Shown: in pieces, positions 1 through 10,145 of the stretch
Layout of the letters: each line of letters begins with the position of its first letter
Numbering within the stretch: position 1 is the first letter of the stretch
Origin: Ditylenchus dipsaci
Taxonomy: Eukaryota > Nematoda > Chromadorea > Rhabditida > Anguinidae
Length of the DNA: 64,000 bases
Direction: 5' to 3'
Assembly: GCA_004194705.1 (NCBI GenBank)
Contig: SADC01000160.1
Span: forward strand, 248,001-312,000
Position numbers and translations under genes: made by a program
Notes under the pieces: model-generated
Database searches by the model: none
The model's input: only the letters and a program-made list of their open reading frames with translations
Told to the model about the DNA's origin: nothing

Positions 1-927
1 CGATGCGAAATTAGTAGCGCTTTCAAATAAAAAAAACAAAAGTTTTAGGTAAGCCCTTTATCTTTAATAAAAGTATGTTTTTTAAGTAAAAAATGTATTT
101 GAAATGCACATTTTTTCATTTAACCACGTAATTCTCACAATTTTCAAAATAACTTGGAGAATATTTTTCTCTACAATGAAAGCGCTGTAAATTCTGCATC
201 GGATGGTATGTAGTTTGCAAATTAAAGTGGAAAAAATTACTAAGATACCCTTAAAAGAAAATAAAACTGCAATTTTTGAAATTTTCCAACATGACACTTC
301 TCAAAAGCCCGCATTTTCCACTTATACCCCGTTTTCGAGAATTTCTGTATTTTTCTTGTGTAAAATTTAACGGCGCACCTGATAGCATTTTAAAAAAAAT
401 TGGTTTTCTCAATTGCGTTCTTCTACAGCCTCTTTTATGCCTACCTTCAGCTTTTGGAAAACCAGTTTTTAAACTAAAATGGCAAAATTCTCTAAGTTTC
501 AATTTTTTTCTGCCAAAACGATTATGAGCAGAAGATTTAGCTCAATCTCACAATTCAAAGGAGCTATCACACTCTAAAATTGCTTGAGTAAATGACATAG
601 AACAAACCAGAATTAATAAAAAGGCCATATTTTGAAAAGTTTCATAATAGATTTCTTAAATGGGCGCGTTTTCCAACAACAAGGGCACTTTCTACATAGC
701 AATCACGCATCAACATACCTAAAACAACATGCTCTACAAGATAGGAGTAAAAAATGCGTCAAAATCCGAGGGAACAAAATTGATAAGGACTTGGTCCAAA
801 GTTACAGAAAATCACTTTTAATCTTAGAGCTAACACGTGTAAGCCGAAGTCTAAAAACGAGAATAAAACGAGAAAAAATTTTTCATATCCCTGCAGCTAG
901 AGCTCTATGGCTCACCAAATCTTCTTC
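1..927. other. gene-free AT-rich DNA
   Basis: No exon with splice signals or recognisable protein similarity was found on either strand. The open frames here are short and of random composition. Confidence 0.6.
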
Positions 928-1175
928 TACCGTATAACCTCTATTAATTAGGCACCCCTAATTCAAAAAACGTGTTCGTGGCATTGTGTTTTGACCCACT
1001 TTTTGGTCACTTCTCTCAGGCAACTTACCAACCATTTTATAGCTCATCTCACTAGCTACAAAATGAGTGGTAACTTGCTTCAGAGAACTTTCCAAAAAAA
1101 TGGGTGAAAAACACAATGCCACAAACACGATTTTGAACGAGGGGGGGGTGCCTAATTAATAGAGGTTATACGGTA
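928..1175. repeat. palindromic MITE, TACCGTATAACC termini
   Basis: The left end TACCGTATAACCTCTATTAA is matched in inverse at 1144-1175, and the two arms then pair imperfectly to the middle (248 bp in all). The ends resemble those of the longer element at 24209-26107 (TACCGTATTTCCTCTAATAG), so the two may form one superfamily. No coding capacity. Confidence 0.85.
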
Positions 1176-2149
1176 ACTGCCTTATTTCCTTCAATGTGAG
1201 CCCCTCCAAACTCGTACACCCCTGTTTTTAGAATTTTGCCTTTGGCCTACTTTTTTGCTTAGAAAATAGAAGATTTTTTAGGACATCTGAAAATCAATCA
1301 GGACCATTCAAGATGGTTCAAGAATATTGAGGATGGTCAAGGAGGGTTTTATCATAAATATATTTATGGTGAAGTGTCGTACGCAAATGTCTTGCGTGCA
1401 AATGCCATTGCGCAAGTGTCGCATAATCTTTACAAGGTTGCTATATTTGGAGAAATTTCTTGAAACTGCAACCCTAGCTGAAACTCTGAAACCCCGGAAC
1501 CAACCCAAGGTGACGTTAATTAGAGAATGACGCTAAATCAGTAATATAATCAATCTGCTGAGCACGAAGACAAAAACCTCCGATGAAAATCGAAATCGAA
1601 AGTCATTGCAAAATTTCAAACTCCCTTTGAGACAAAAAGCACTTAAATTTCAAGAAATTCATTATTTGAATATAATGTTGTCTTAAAAGGAATCTAAAGT
1701 TTGACAGTCACTTTCGGTTTCAAAGTAAATTTTTTAAAAAGACCTAAATCAGGGTTCTCATGTGTTTGTTTAAAGGTTTGTACTTCATTTATTTAAAGAT
1801 TGCTCAAAGACTTTTTTAAAGATTTGTACTTCATTTAGGACCTCAAATCTTAAGAATTTTTCGGAATTGTAGATCAAAATTTTTATTTTCGGTGCTTAAA
1901 ACTTTAAAAGCACTGCCTAAAATAGCATTTTTCGCCAAAAAATGACTATAATAAGGAAAACATACTTTATTCAAAAAATTTCAGATGAGAACCCTGGCCT
2001 AAATTTGTTATTTTGAGTCTTTACGCATGACAATTTACTTGAATGTGAGCAAACGAGGCTCTATATGCATTCGCATCTCTTGAAAAAAAGATGCTTGGTC
2101 TCCCTTGTTGATCTTTTTTGAATTTTTTTTTCTAAAACAGAGAAGAATT
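1176..2149. other. gene-free AT-rich DNA
   Basis: No supported gene. Several short stretches recur around 1740-2000 (pairs of TTTGTACTTCATTTA and AGAACCCTG), which suggests old local duplication. Confidence 0.5.
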
Positions 2150-2430
2150 TGTTTTGGTAACTGGAGCTAGGCAAAAAGAATCTCTTTGTGCATTTTTGAT
2201 TTTTTTTCAAATGTGGTTTCAGAGGCATATTTTGTGGAGAACTCGATGCAATGTCAGACAAACTTGTGCAAAATTTAAAGTTGGATTAGCGTTATTGATA
2301 ACAGAATTTAGAAATTCCATGAAAAATTGCCTTAACAACGGCAATGTAAAATGAAAAAAATCCATTGAAAAGAGGCCGATTTGTTTCTCATTACATTTCA
2401 ATTTTTAGGGCATTTTTGTAGGAATCTCGA
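2150..2430. repeat. half-copy of the palindromic family at 22325-22795
   Basis: The stretch with CGATGCAATGTCAGACAAAC and AAAGTTGGATTAGCG matches one arm of the hairpin at 22325-22795 closely. A shorter match to its flank (GGAGCT-GGCAAAAAGA) lies near 63524. Only one arm is present, so this is a truncated or recombined copy. Confidence 0.7.
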
Positions 2431-2599
2431 TATTTTGATATAAATGACTGGAACCACAGGCGCCTATCGGCGCCTCCATCGTGTTTCGAAATTTGATCCA
2501 TCACATTTCCCCCTTGATTACAACTTCCTGGTACATCTTCCCCACTGTATTCCCTCTTCCTGAGCACTCTTCCCCCACTTAAATACTTACCGGCCAGCC

Positions 2600-3030
2600 T
2601 TCTCCTCGGGTACTTTGTGGAAGGTTTGGGCCGGAGGGAGGGGGCGGTGGTTGTTGTTGCAGGTAGTGATATCCACGTGCTCTGGTCCCTTTCCTGGTGG
2701 TTCGGGGACTTTACTTGTGGTTTTGGGTTATCCACGTAATTGGGGTAACATATCGTGGTGGTTAGTAGAAACGACATGGTTCGGGCTCCATCCTGGTGAT
2801 TTCGGCCCTCACTCACTCCCCTGGCATGACTACACAATCCCCTGGCATGACTACACAATACCCTGGCCTACCTTCTCACTCCCATGGCATGCCTACCCAC
2901 TCTACTGGCAAACCTACCAATCCACTGGCATATCTACCCACTACCATGGCATGCCTTCCCACTCTCCTGGTATGCCTACCCACACCTTGGCATATCTACT
3001 CACTCCCCTGGCATACCTACTTACTCCCCT
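2600..3030. repeat. minisatellite, about 20-bp units
   Basis: From 2810 to 3030 a unit of about 20 bp (CCCTGGCATGACTACACAAT and variants) repeats about ten times. The preceding GT/GGTGGTT-rich stretch is degenerate and resembles the arrays at 43210-43560 and 63000-63460. Open frames across this stretch are repeat artefacts. Confidence 0.85.
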
Positions 3031-3204
3031 TTGCAAGACTTTTTACAATAAACAATCCCTTATTTTTGAGAACAAATCGTGCTTAGCATGCTCGATTTGC
3101 TAACAAACGATCCCCAGAATTCAAACTTGGAATTCTTCTTGGGACAAAAAAGCTTTAAACTAAGATTTCCTGATCCCAATTTCATGACTTTATAAGGGCA
3201 AGAC

Positions 3205-3895
3205 TTCATGAAGGCAGATGCCCCTCTTAACACTCGTTTTTTTCGAAGATATTTTTTTTACACAAAAGCTGACATTCTGAGGAACACGGTGAACTCCGAA
3301 AAAATTATTTCCCTTTCTACGACTCATTCTGGCCTTCAAAGTAAAAAAAAGCGTGACTCTCGTCCCAAATACATACAGAGATACTATGATTTCATTCATA
3401 AAATTAGGTAGATGCCGCTTTTCAAACTCGTATTTTTCATCGCTGTTTTTCTTTAAACGAAAGCTGACATTCTGGGAAACACGGTGAACTTAGCCGCAAA
3501 AATTATTTCCCCATCTACGACCCGTTTTGGCCTCCGAAGTCAAAAAGCGTTACGGCCTCCGAAGTCAAAAAGCGTTACGTACATGCCAAATCTTAGATTC
3601 AAAAGTCTTCCGCCATTGAAACAGCTTTCAAATAAGCACAAACTTGTCTTTTAAAATATTTCTCAGAAAAAAGTTATTGATGGTGCAACTGGACCACTCA
3701 TAGGATTTCCCCATAAACCACCGATTCCCACTTCAAGGGGCAAAATCTCAAAATTTTTCACAGCAAATGCCAAATTTTAGATTTAAAGGTCCTCTGCCAT
3801 CGAAAAAGCTTTCGAATAAGTACAAACATGTAAATAAAATATTTGTCAGATAAAAAGTTATTGATGGTGCAACGGCACTACTCAAAAAGCGTTAC
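3205..3895 (+). repeat. two local direct duplications
   Basis: A block with AAGCTGACATTCTG and ACACGGTGAACT occurs at about 3263-3360 and again at 3461-3553. A second block (ACATGCCAAATCTTAGATTC to AGTTATTGATGGTGCAAC) occurs at about 3580-3692 and 3766-3870. The copies are roughly 85-90 percent alike by eye and not coding. Confidence 0.75.
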
Positions 3896-4094
3896 GGAAC
3901 CCTTTTTTGCTTTTTTCACTTTTTACTTTCTTGACTATTTTTTGATTATTCCTTTTCTTTTTTCCTATTCATTACTTTTTTAATTAGTTAAACCATAGTA
4001 TTAATAGCTCTAAATTAGCAGATATGTGTTAGATCGCGAAAAAATTACGGGTAATTCTCTTTTTTGGAGGGTAAATTTTACTTTTTTGGAGCAA

Positions 4095-4443
4095 AGTTTT
4101 TATTTTGACTGATTATTCCAAAAAATTTCGTCTTTTTTCAAAAGTGATAACACCACTATGTGGCGCTGCGATTCTAGTTTCTAATAATTTATCAGTCGTT
4201 AAATTATTTTCGTTAAATATAGCAAAAAAAGTAGAAGTATGAGCCTAATTCTCTTTTGACTTGGTTCATACTTTTACTTCTTTGGGCTGCTTTTTTAAAG
4301 CGGGGCTGCGTTTGGGCTGCATTTTAAACGAAGATAATTTAATGACTGATACCTATTGGAAACTAGAATCGCAGCGCTAAATGATGGTATTATCACTTTT
4401 GAAAAAAGATGAATTTTTTTGAAAAATCAGTCAAAATAAAAAC
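4095..4443. repeat. palindromic MITE
   Basis: The arms start AGTTTTTATTTTGACTGA and end in TCAGTCAAAATAAAAACT. They include TTCAAAAGTGATAACACCAC and its near inverse. A related arm occurs at about 47550-47640 (TTCAAAAGTGTTATAACCAC) and possibly at 24650-24740. Confidence 0.8.
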
Positions 4444-4788
4444 TATGTTAATAAAACTATATGTTATTCTTGGTGACCGAGGTGATGGATTCCATTTCTC
4501 TATCGCTCATTTATTTCTCCCCAACAAAAAAGATCTACATATGTCACTTGCCTAGTCCCGCTTGACCAAGTGCCTAGTTTTGCAATAATAGTTCTTGCAA
4601 TGATTACGCTAGTTAAATTGCAACCTCTAGTTAATTAGTTTTACTGTACGACCACAAGAGAAGTCCACGATGTATGGCCAAAACTTAAAATTCCCAAAAC
4701 CCGAAAACACGAGGTACAGCACTTTTAAAAAACCAAGCATGGTGGAAGATGAGAACCTTAAGTTCTATATATTTAGCAATTTTCCGTA

Positions 4789-4979
4789 TACAGTCAACGC
4801 TCTTTATAAGATACCCTCTACATAAGATACGCTCTCTATAAGATACGCCTCGAAATTAGATCGTTTGGTTTTGCAACTAATGTTTTCCTTATAAGATACG
4901 CTCCTCATAAACTACGCTCTTCATGAGATACCTTGCCGGCCAGCCCCGTAAGGGTATCTTATATAGAACGTCGACTGTA
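4789..4979. repeat. MITE, TACAGTC family
   Basis: The ends TACAGTCAACGCTCTTTATA and the inverse TATAGAACGTCGACTGTA enclose several ATAAGATACGCTC repeats. This is one of six or more elements here ending TACAGTC...GACTGTA, consistent with TA target duplications and a Tc1/mariner or pogo-like origin (inference). Confidence 0.85.
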
Positions 4980-6756
4980 TATGTCCTTTCTAGTGTGTCT
5001 TATTTCAACTTTTCGTTGGTTTGCATTCTCTTTCTTTAATCTAACCAGCCAGTCTTTTGCTCTAAGCAATCACAAAGAGTATATAACTGTTAACACAGGC
5101 CATTTAACCTTTCATTCACTCTTTTTTATTCCAATTTTTTAGTTAACATTCTTCTAACTTCTAAGCGAGTAAATGAGAGTGTGCGGCTTGACGGGTACAA
5201 TCATTGGATTGCCACAACAGACTTATCTCTTCACTGCGGGTTTTGTGATGGGAGAACTAACAAGAAATGCGAAAAATGTAATGTAGGCCTGCATCCTGTA
5301 CCTTGCTTCAAAGAGCCCAACGTGAAAAACTAACGAAAATAGCAAAATCTCATATTTTCATTATCAAATGCTATTTTCGACAACATTTTTATAATAAAAC
5401 CGGTACTTTTACCCTGTATATGATGTTTCCAAAAAAAAAAATTTTTTTTTAGATTAATTTTCATACCCGTGGGAAAAAAGGGGTTAATGAAACTGATAAA
5501 CTCTATTAAAAGCACTAAATGGTTTCGTAAAAAATTTCATGAGTTGCGAAAAATGTGAAAAGACTATTTGTAGAAGAAGAAAAAACATTTAATAGGGCTG
5601 CACATTCAATGGCAAATATTTTGAACTTTCAAATTCGATTCCCAATGGGTGGATACCCTTTTTTCGTGAAAACCCGCAAGTAACCCCCTCCAAAGAGTAT
5701 TTTCTCTAATTGGGGTGGGGTTTCTTGGGGGTCCTGGTTTTTGAGAGTTTTTCTTTGACTATTTTGGTTGATATTTTTTTGACATTGTTCGTCAATTCAT
5801 ATGTTTCACATACCAAAATGTAGCCCAAACTCTAGGCTTTGATTTAACATAGAATAGATAGATCAAACATAGTAAAAAATTATATTTAGTCAGAGCTAAA
5901 ATTTAAGAAACATTGAACGATGTCCAAATCCATTCCATTCTACCCAGGGCTTTCCTGTAACTTTTCGGTATTATTTTGGAACTGGTGTTTTTTTGCAATT
6001 CTAATTCACATGGTTATTTATAACCTTATACTCAAAATGTAGCTCTGCTTCCTGACATCATTTTTAGTATTTGGTTGTGAATCATCATGCCAATGAAAAT
6101 TGCAAAAAGCGCCAGTTACCAAATAATACTGAAATCCTACCCCTCAAAAATACTTGTTCTTCCTTGGTAAAAACTTGCTTACTACCCACTTTTCTGAAGC
6201 GATTGTGGTGTGAAAACATTTTTATTTGGTCCCCGTGAAATTCTTACTCTAGGAAGTTACTAAACGAGTCGACAAATAAATAAATTGGTAGAGGTTGAGG
6301 CAATATAAACTAAGTACGCATAATTTTGAATGGTTTCCTTTCATTTTGATGGTCATTTGCACGAAATCCAAAATTAGGGCATTTGGTGACAGCAAAGCAG
6401 TGCTGGAAATGGCTCCAATCAATTCCTCGAAAGTTTTTGACCTTAGTAGTCTTATTAGTCAGTTAACTTACTAAAAAATATAGAGTAAAAGAATAGGTTA
6501 TGCACTCACTAGAAATCGAACCTGAGAGATCATCTATTCGCTATTGGATGTGTACCCATTTAAAGAACTAGATCACATTTACACTTCTCACCGATTATTT
6601 GCCAAAGAAATCAAGATTATACGCAAAAAGAGGCTATTGGCGAAAAGATGCCATTGGCGAAGAGATCGCATTGGCGAAATTTTCATTGGTGAAACGATCA
6701 CGCCCCTAAATCTACCCCCCCCTTTAATGAGTAGCTAATTAGTAATTAACTATTAC
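4980..6756. other. gene-free interval with weak repeats
   Basis: No exon could be supported. A minus-strand B-box-like motif (CAGGTTCGATTTC) lies near 6505-6530 and may be the head of a decayed tRNA-derived SINE. A short degenerate array of ATTGGCGAA units lies at about 6632-6700. Confidence 0.45.
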
Positions 6757-7106
6757 TTAAAAGAACCATCGCCATTGATGACAATGGCAATTTCGAGTTT
6801 TTGAATTCGCGGGACAGCTCTTTTTGCGAAAATATATTTCGAATTATTTTTTGTTTGCGATTAAAATTTGTTCAAAATCAAGAACCGTCTACTAGCCGAG
6901 CCATTGCCAGATTGGACGACTTAGCCGACTAAAATTTAGCCATAACTAATTACTAAAACGTTCGATTCGCCTCATCTAATTTATAGAATTTAAATTTTAG
7001 ATAAAAATAAAAAATAATTCGCAAAAATATTTTTCACATTTTCGGCTGTCCCCCGCGAATTCAAAACTCTAAATTGCCATTGTCATCAACGGCGATGGTC
7101 CTTTAA
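6757..7106. repeat. palindromic MITE, TTAA-type ends
   Basis: The left arm starts TTAAAAGAACCATCGCCATT and the right ends in GGCGATGGTCCTTTAA, with GAATTCGCGGGACAGCTC paired inside. The ends and the GCGGGACAG motif relate it to the hairpin at 36757-36955. TTAA at both junctions suggests a piggyBac-type target, by inference only. Confidence 0.8.
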
Positions 7107-8160
7107 AAGACATAATTTGTAATTTTGGAAGTTTTCGTGGCACCGCCATTTTTTCGACGTATTTTCTATCGTACATGTTATAAACCAATTGACTCCAAAT
7201 TTAACGCCGAGCAATATGTTCTAGGTGTCAACACCAATCTATACTGAAAATTTTGAGTTATGGCCTTTAACAGTCAAGTAATTATTTTTAACCTATAAAA
7301 ATGACCCCTTTCTTTAAATGGATAGAAATGGACTGTTTCGATAATACTTATATACACATTTGTGATCATTCTGCTCGGCTTGAGCAGCTCTACAAGATGG
7401 TTGTGAAAAGTCAATTTCAAAAATTTAAAATTCCTCTCAAGACAAAATGATGCTTTTTTCGCTTAATCAACGTTTTTTGTCTTGAGAAAGATTTAAAATT
7501 TGACACTGAGTTTTTAATTGTAAGAGCAGTTTCACATGCAAATTGAACATGCTGAACACGAATATGGTGTCAGAATTTTAAGTTGTGATCGTGAAATTTT
7601 TTGAAAAAATTGCCTTGGTCGCTCCTGTGGTTTTGACTCCAAATTTGTCCGAGTTACCAACTTCAAGGTTTAGATACCCCGAGCTGCATTCGATATTAGG
7701 CACCCATTTGATGCTATCAGATGCGGTTTTTGTCTAGATTCTGAAACTCCTATCCAGTTTCTTTTCGAACGGTAGCGCCTCGGGTAAAATGGCAAATTTT
7801 AGGAAAAAAAGAACAATACAAAATTTGTGAATTTGGTTTAAATTGGCTAAAAGTCAATTTCGCACTAACATAATGACTTTTCACAACCACCTTGTAGAGC
7901 TGCTCAAGCCGAGTAGAATGAGCACAAATGTGTATACAAGTATGTATATAAGCATTTTAGAGGTTAAAAATAATTACTTGACTGTAAAAGGCCATAACTC
8001 AAAATTTTCAGTATAAATTGGTGTTGACACCTAGAACATATTGCTCGTCGTTAAATCTTAGTCAATTGGTATATAACATGTACGATAGAAAAAAGTCGAA
8101 AAAATGGCGGTGCCAGATTCTATATAGAAAACCTCCAAAATTACAGATTATGTCTCTTAA
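7103..8160. repeat. 1.06-kb palindromic element
   Basis: The ends TTAAAAGACATAATTTGTAA and the inverse at 8140-8160 pair. The arms continue through GTGTCAACACCAAT, AGTCAAGTAATTATTTTTAA and TACAAGATGGTTGTGAAAAG and their inverses at 7870-8040. It abuts the 6757-7106 element, sharing the TTTAAAAG junction. No transposase frame. Confidence 0.85.
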
Positions 8161-8164
8161 GTAC

Positions 8165-8310
8165 TACTTGACCTCCTAACTAGTACTTAACTACTTAACT
8201 AGTACTAACTCACCCAATATAGTAGTTTAGGAGTAGTTTAGGACTAGTTAACTAGTACTTAAGTACTAGTTTGCAACCCCTCGCTACTACTTGGCAAGTA
8301 CTTAAGTACT
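8165..8310. repeat. cluster of AAGTACTAGTT motifs
   Basis: The self-complementary AACTAGTACTTAAGTACTAG and variants recur in both orientations over about 145 bp. It flanks the element above, and a related stretch lies on the other side at about 6725-6760, so both may be remnants of a larger host element. Confidence 0.6.
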
Positions 8311-8569
8311 AGTTTTTATTTTGCTGTGATGCTTCCCAAACTGCAACAAAGTAAGAAAAAATTACTTTGATAACCTAAACTACGCCTAAGCACAAGCTTA
8401 AAATACACCAAAGGTACAAATTGGTGAACATTTTTACAGAACACAAACATTAATTAGCAAAAATGTTTGCAATCACATAAATTATATGTTTGCTTCGCTC
8501 TAGTGCTTCGGCTGCTATTTATATGTTGCATCATAGAACGTCATAATAGGCAATGCAGCAAAAGTAGCA

Positions 8570-8694
8570 GTGATAATAGTTGAAGTAGTGGTAGCAAACT
8601 ATAATCAGCCAATAATTTATGTTTGTCCCAATAATTAGCCAAATTATTCCCTCTCTGACCATATAAAAATTCTTTTATTTATATTTTTGAAAGT
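8570..8694 (+). repeat. 125-bp dispersed repeat, copy 1
   Basis: The block from CATAATAG-TTGAAGTAGTGG through TTTATATTT is almost identical to 10486-10611, where it sits inside a GC-rich palindrome. It has no coding potential. Confidence 0.85.
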
Positions 8695-9025
8695 TTTGTT
8701 TTGTCATAAATATGCTGAAATAGGTGATGAGGATAGGTGTGACTAATAAGCTTTTGAATTTGGCGCTGAATTCCCGCGATTATTCTAATTCAAATTTATT
8801 TTTATTAGCTTCTTTAATTTGAACCTTTTGATTCATCCCTTTTCACAAACAAAATTAGAAAATTACACAAGCATGGTAGGAACCAATGTTAAAAGTAGCC
8901 GTACATGTCTCCCCTTTTTAAAAATGCAATGAAACGGGTTTACCGCTTATCTTTTTATTTTTGAAGTTTCACGTCAAAATGCTTTTTTTTATCTTCAAAA
9001 TAAAATGAGCACTGAATAAAATTAC

Positions 9026-9675
9026 TTTTAATAGGGGCAATACTTTTTTTTTGTCACAGATTCCCTTTTTTGTACCAGATTCACTTTTTTCTGTCAGAGA
9101 TTTCCTCATTTCTGTCACAGATTTGGTTCTCGACACGAAATCGAGAATTTTTGAATTTTTGTGTGAAATTCAGGGGTGGGCAGAGACCAGATGGCTGGAG
9201 ACCCACTCCGGAATGGCCAAAAGGCCGAAATTATTGGTTTTTTGGGTACACTGAAGGGGAGTAAACTTTTTGAGAAAAATCGATTGAGCGGATCAGATTT
9301 CGGGTCCGATCGGTTGCATTGCTCAGAATTCCAGGTCTATGGTGATTTTGAGCGGTTCAGGGTGGATTTGTGAGCGATTTAACCGATCGGACTCGAAATC
9401 TGATCCGCTCAATCGATTTTTCTCAAAAATTTACCCCCTTTAGTATACCGCCGGAAAACCAATAATTTTGGCCTTCTGGCCGTTCCGGAGTGGGTCTCCA
9501 GCCATCTGGTCTTTGCCCACCCCTGAATTTCACAGAAAAATTTTAAAAATTCTTGATTTCGTGTCGAGAACCAAACCTGTGACAGAAATGAGGAAATCTG
9601 TGACAGAAAAAAGTGAATCTGGTACAAAAAAAAGTGAATCTGTGACAAAAAAAAAAAGTTTTGCCCTTTTAATAG
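9026..9675. mobile_element. foldback element FB-A with 9-bp TSD
   Basis: The element proper is 9035-9666. The direct repeats TTTTAATAG at 9026-9034 and 9667-9675 are a perfect 9-bp target duplication, as in MULE-type transposition. The ends are GGGCAATACTTTT and its near inverse. Each arm starts with a tandem array of TGTCACAGATT-like units. The shared core follows (CAGATGGCTGGAGACCCACT, GATTGAGCGGATCAGATTTC) and is palindromic to the centre. The core is close to that of 37682-38404, but the arrays differ. There is no transposase. Confidence 0.92.
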
Positions 9676-9794
9676 TCAACTGGAAAATTTTCATTCCTAG
9701 CGCTGAATTATTAGTGAAGAAAGTTATTTTGGGTACATTTTGTCACTTTTGGCGAGAAGTGATCAATAGAGAAATATATTTTAAAATTTGCAGC

Positions 9795-10145
9795 ATGGGT
9801 AAACAAAAAACCCATTCCTCAGTCAAATTTGTCAATGGCGATGCTATGGAAGAGCTTGTTTTTAAAGAAAAACACTATAATAAAGTAAGTTTTACAAATA
9901 GTAGCTTTGGATGAAAACTGTATTTTCAGTGATTCCGCTTGCGCTAAAATTGATGAGGTAGCATATTTGACAAAATTATACTGATATTGTTGCTGTACTT
10001 TTTAAACTTTATAGGTCAATTTTCTGTCTTTCATCTCGTTCAGCTGGATCTTTAGTTATTTGTGGAATGCATACAGAGGCAGGGTAAACCCCGCTCAAAC
10101 TTGGTCTTGCAGCATATTCGACTCTTCCAATGTTAATGTCACAAG
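9795..10145 (+). CDS. ABC transporter exons 1-3 (N-terminus)
   Basis: Exon 1 is 9795-9884 (MGKQKTHSSV..., donor GTAAGT). Exon 2 is 9930-9957 after TTTTCAG. Exon 3 is 10015-10145 and encodes VNFLSFISFSWIFSYLW then IFDSSNVNVTR. Exon 3 aligns with the ABCC5 stretch running from the FSW motif to the SSDVN motif before TM1, and splices (AG|G) to exon 4 at 10802. The join of exon 1 to exon 2 is out of phase by one base: exon 1 ends on a complete codon but exon 2 needs two bases. Homopolymer loss in the A-rich end of exon 1 would explain this. A different first exon is possible. Confidence 0.8.

Noticed and set aside
2615..3103. 162-residue open frame with repeated PWHDY/PGMTT peptides
   Set aside because: It is a minisatellite with a 20-bp unit; all frames stay open for stretches because of the repeat.
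9468..9914. 148-residue plus-strand open frame
   Set aside because: It runs from the FB-A core through its terminal array into the first ABC exon in a different frame; the element boundary at 9666 cuts it.
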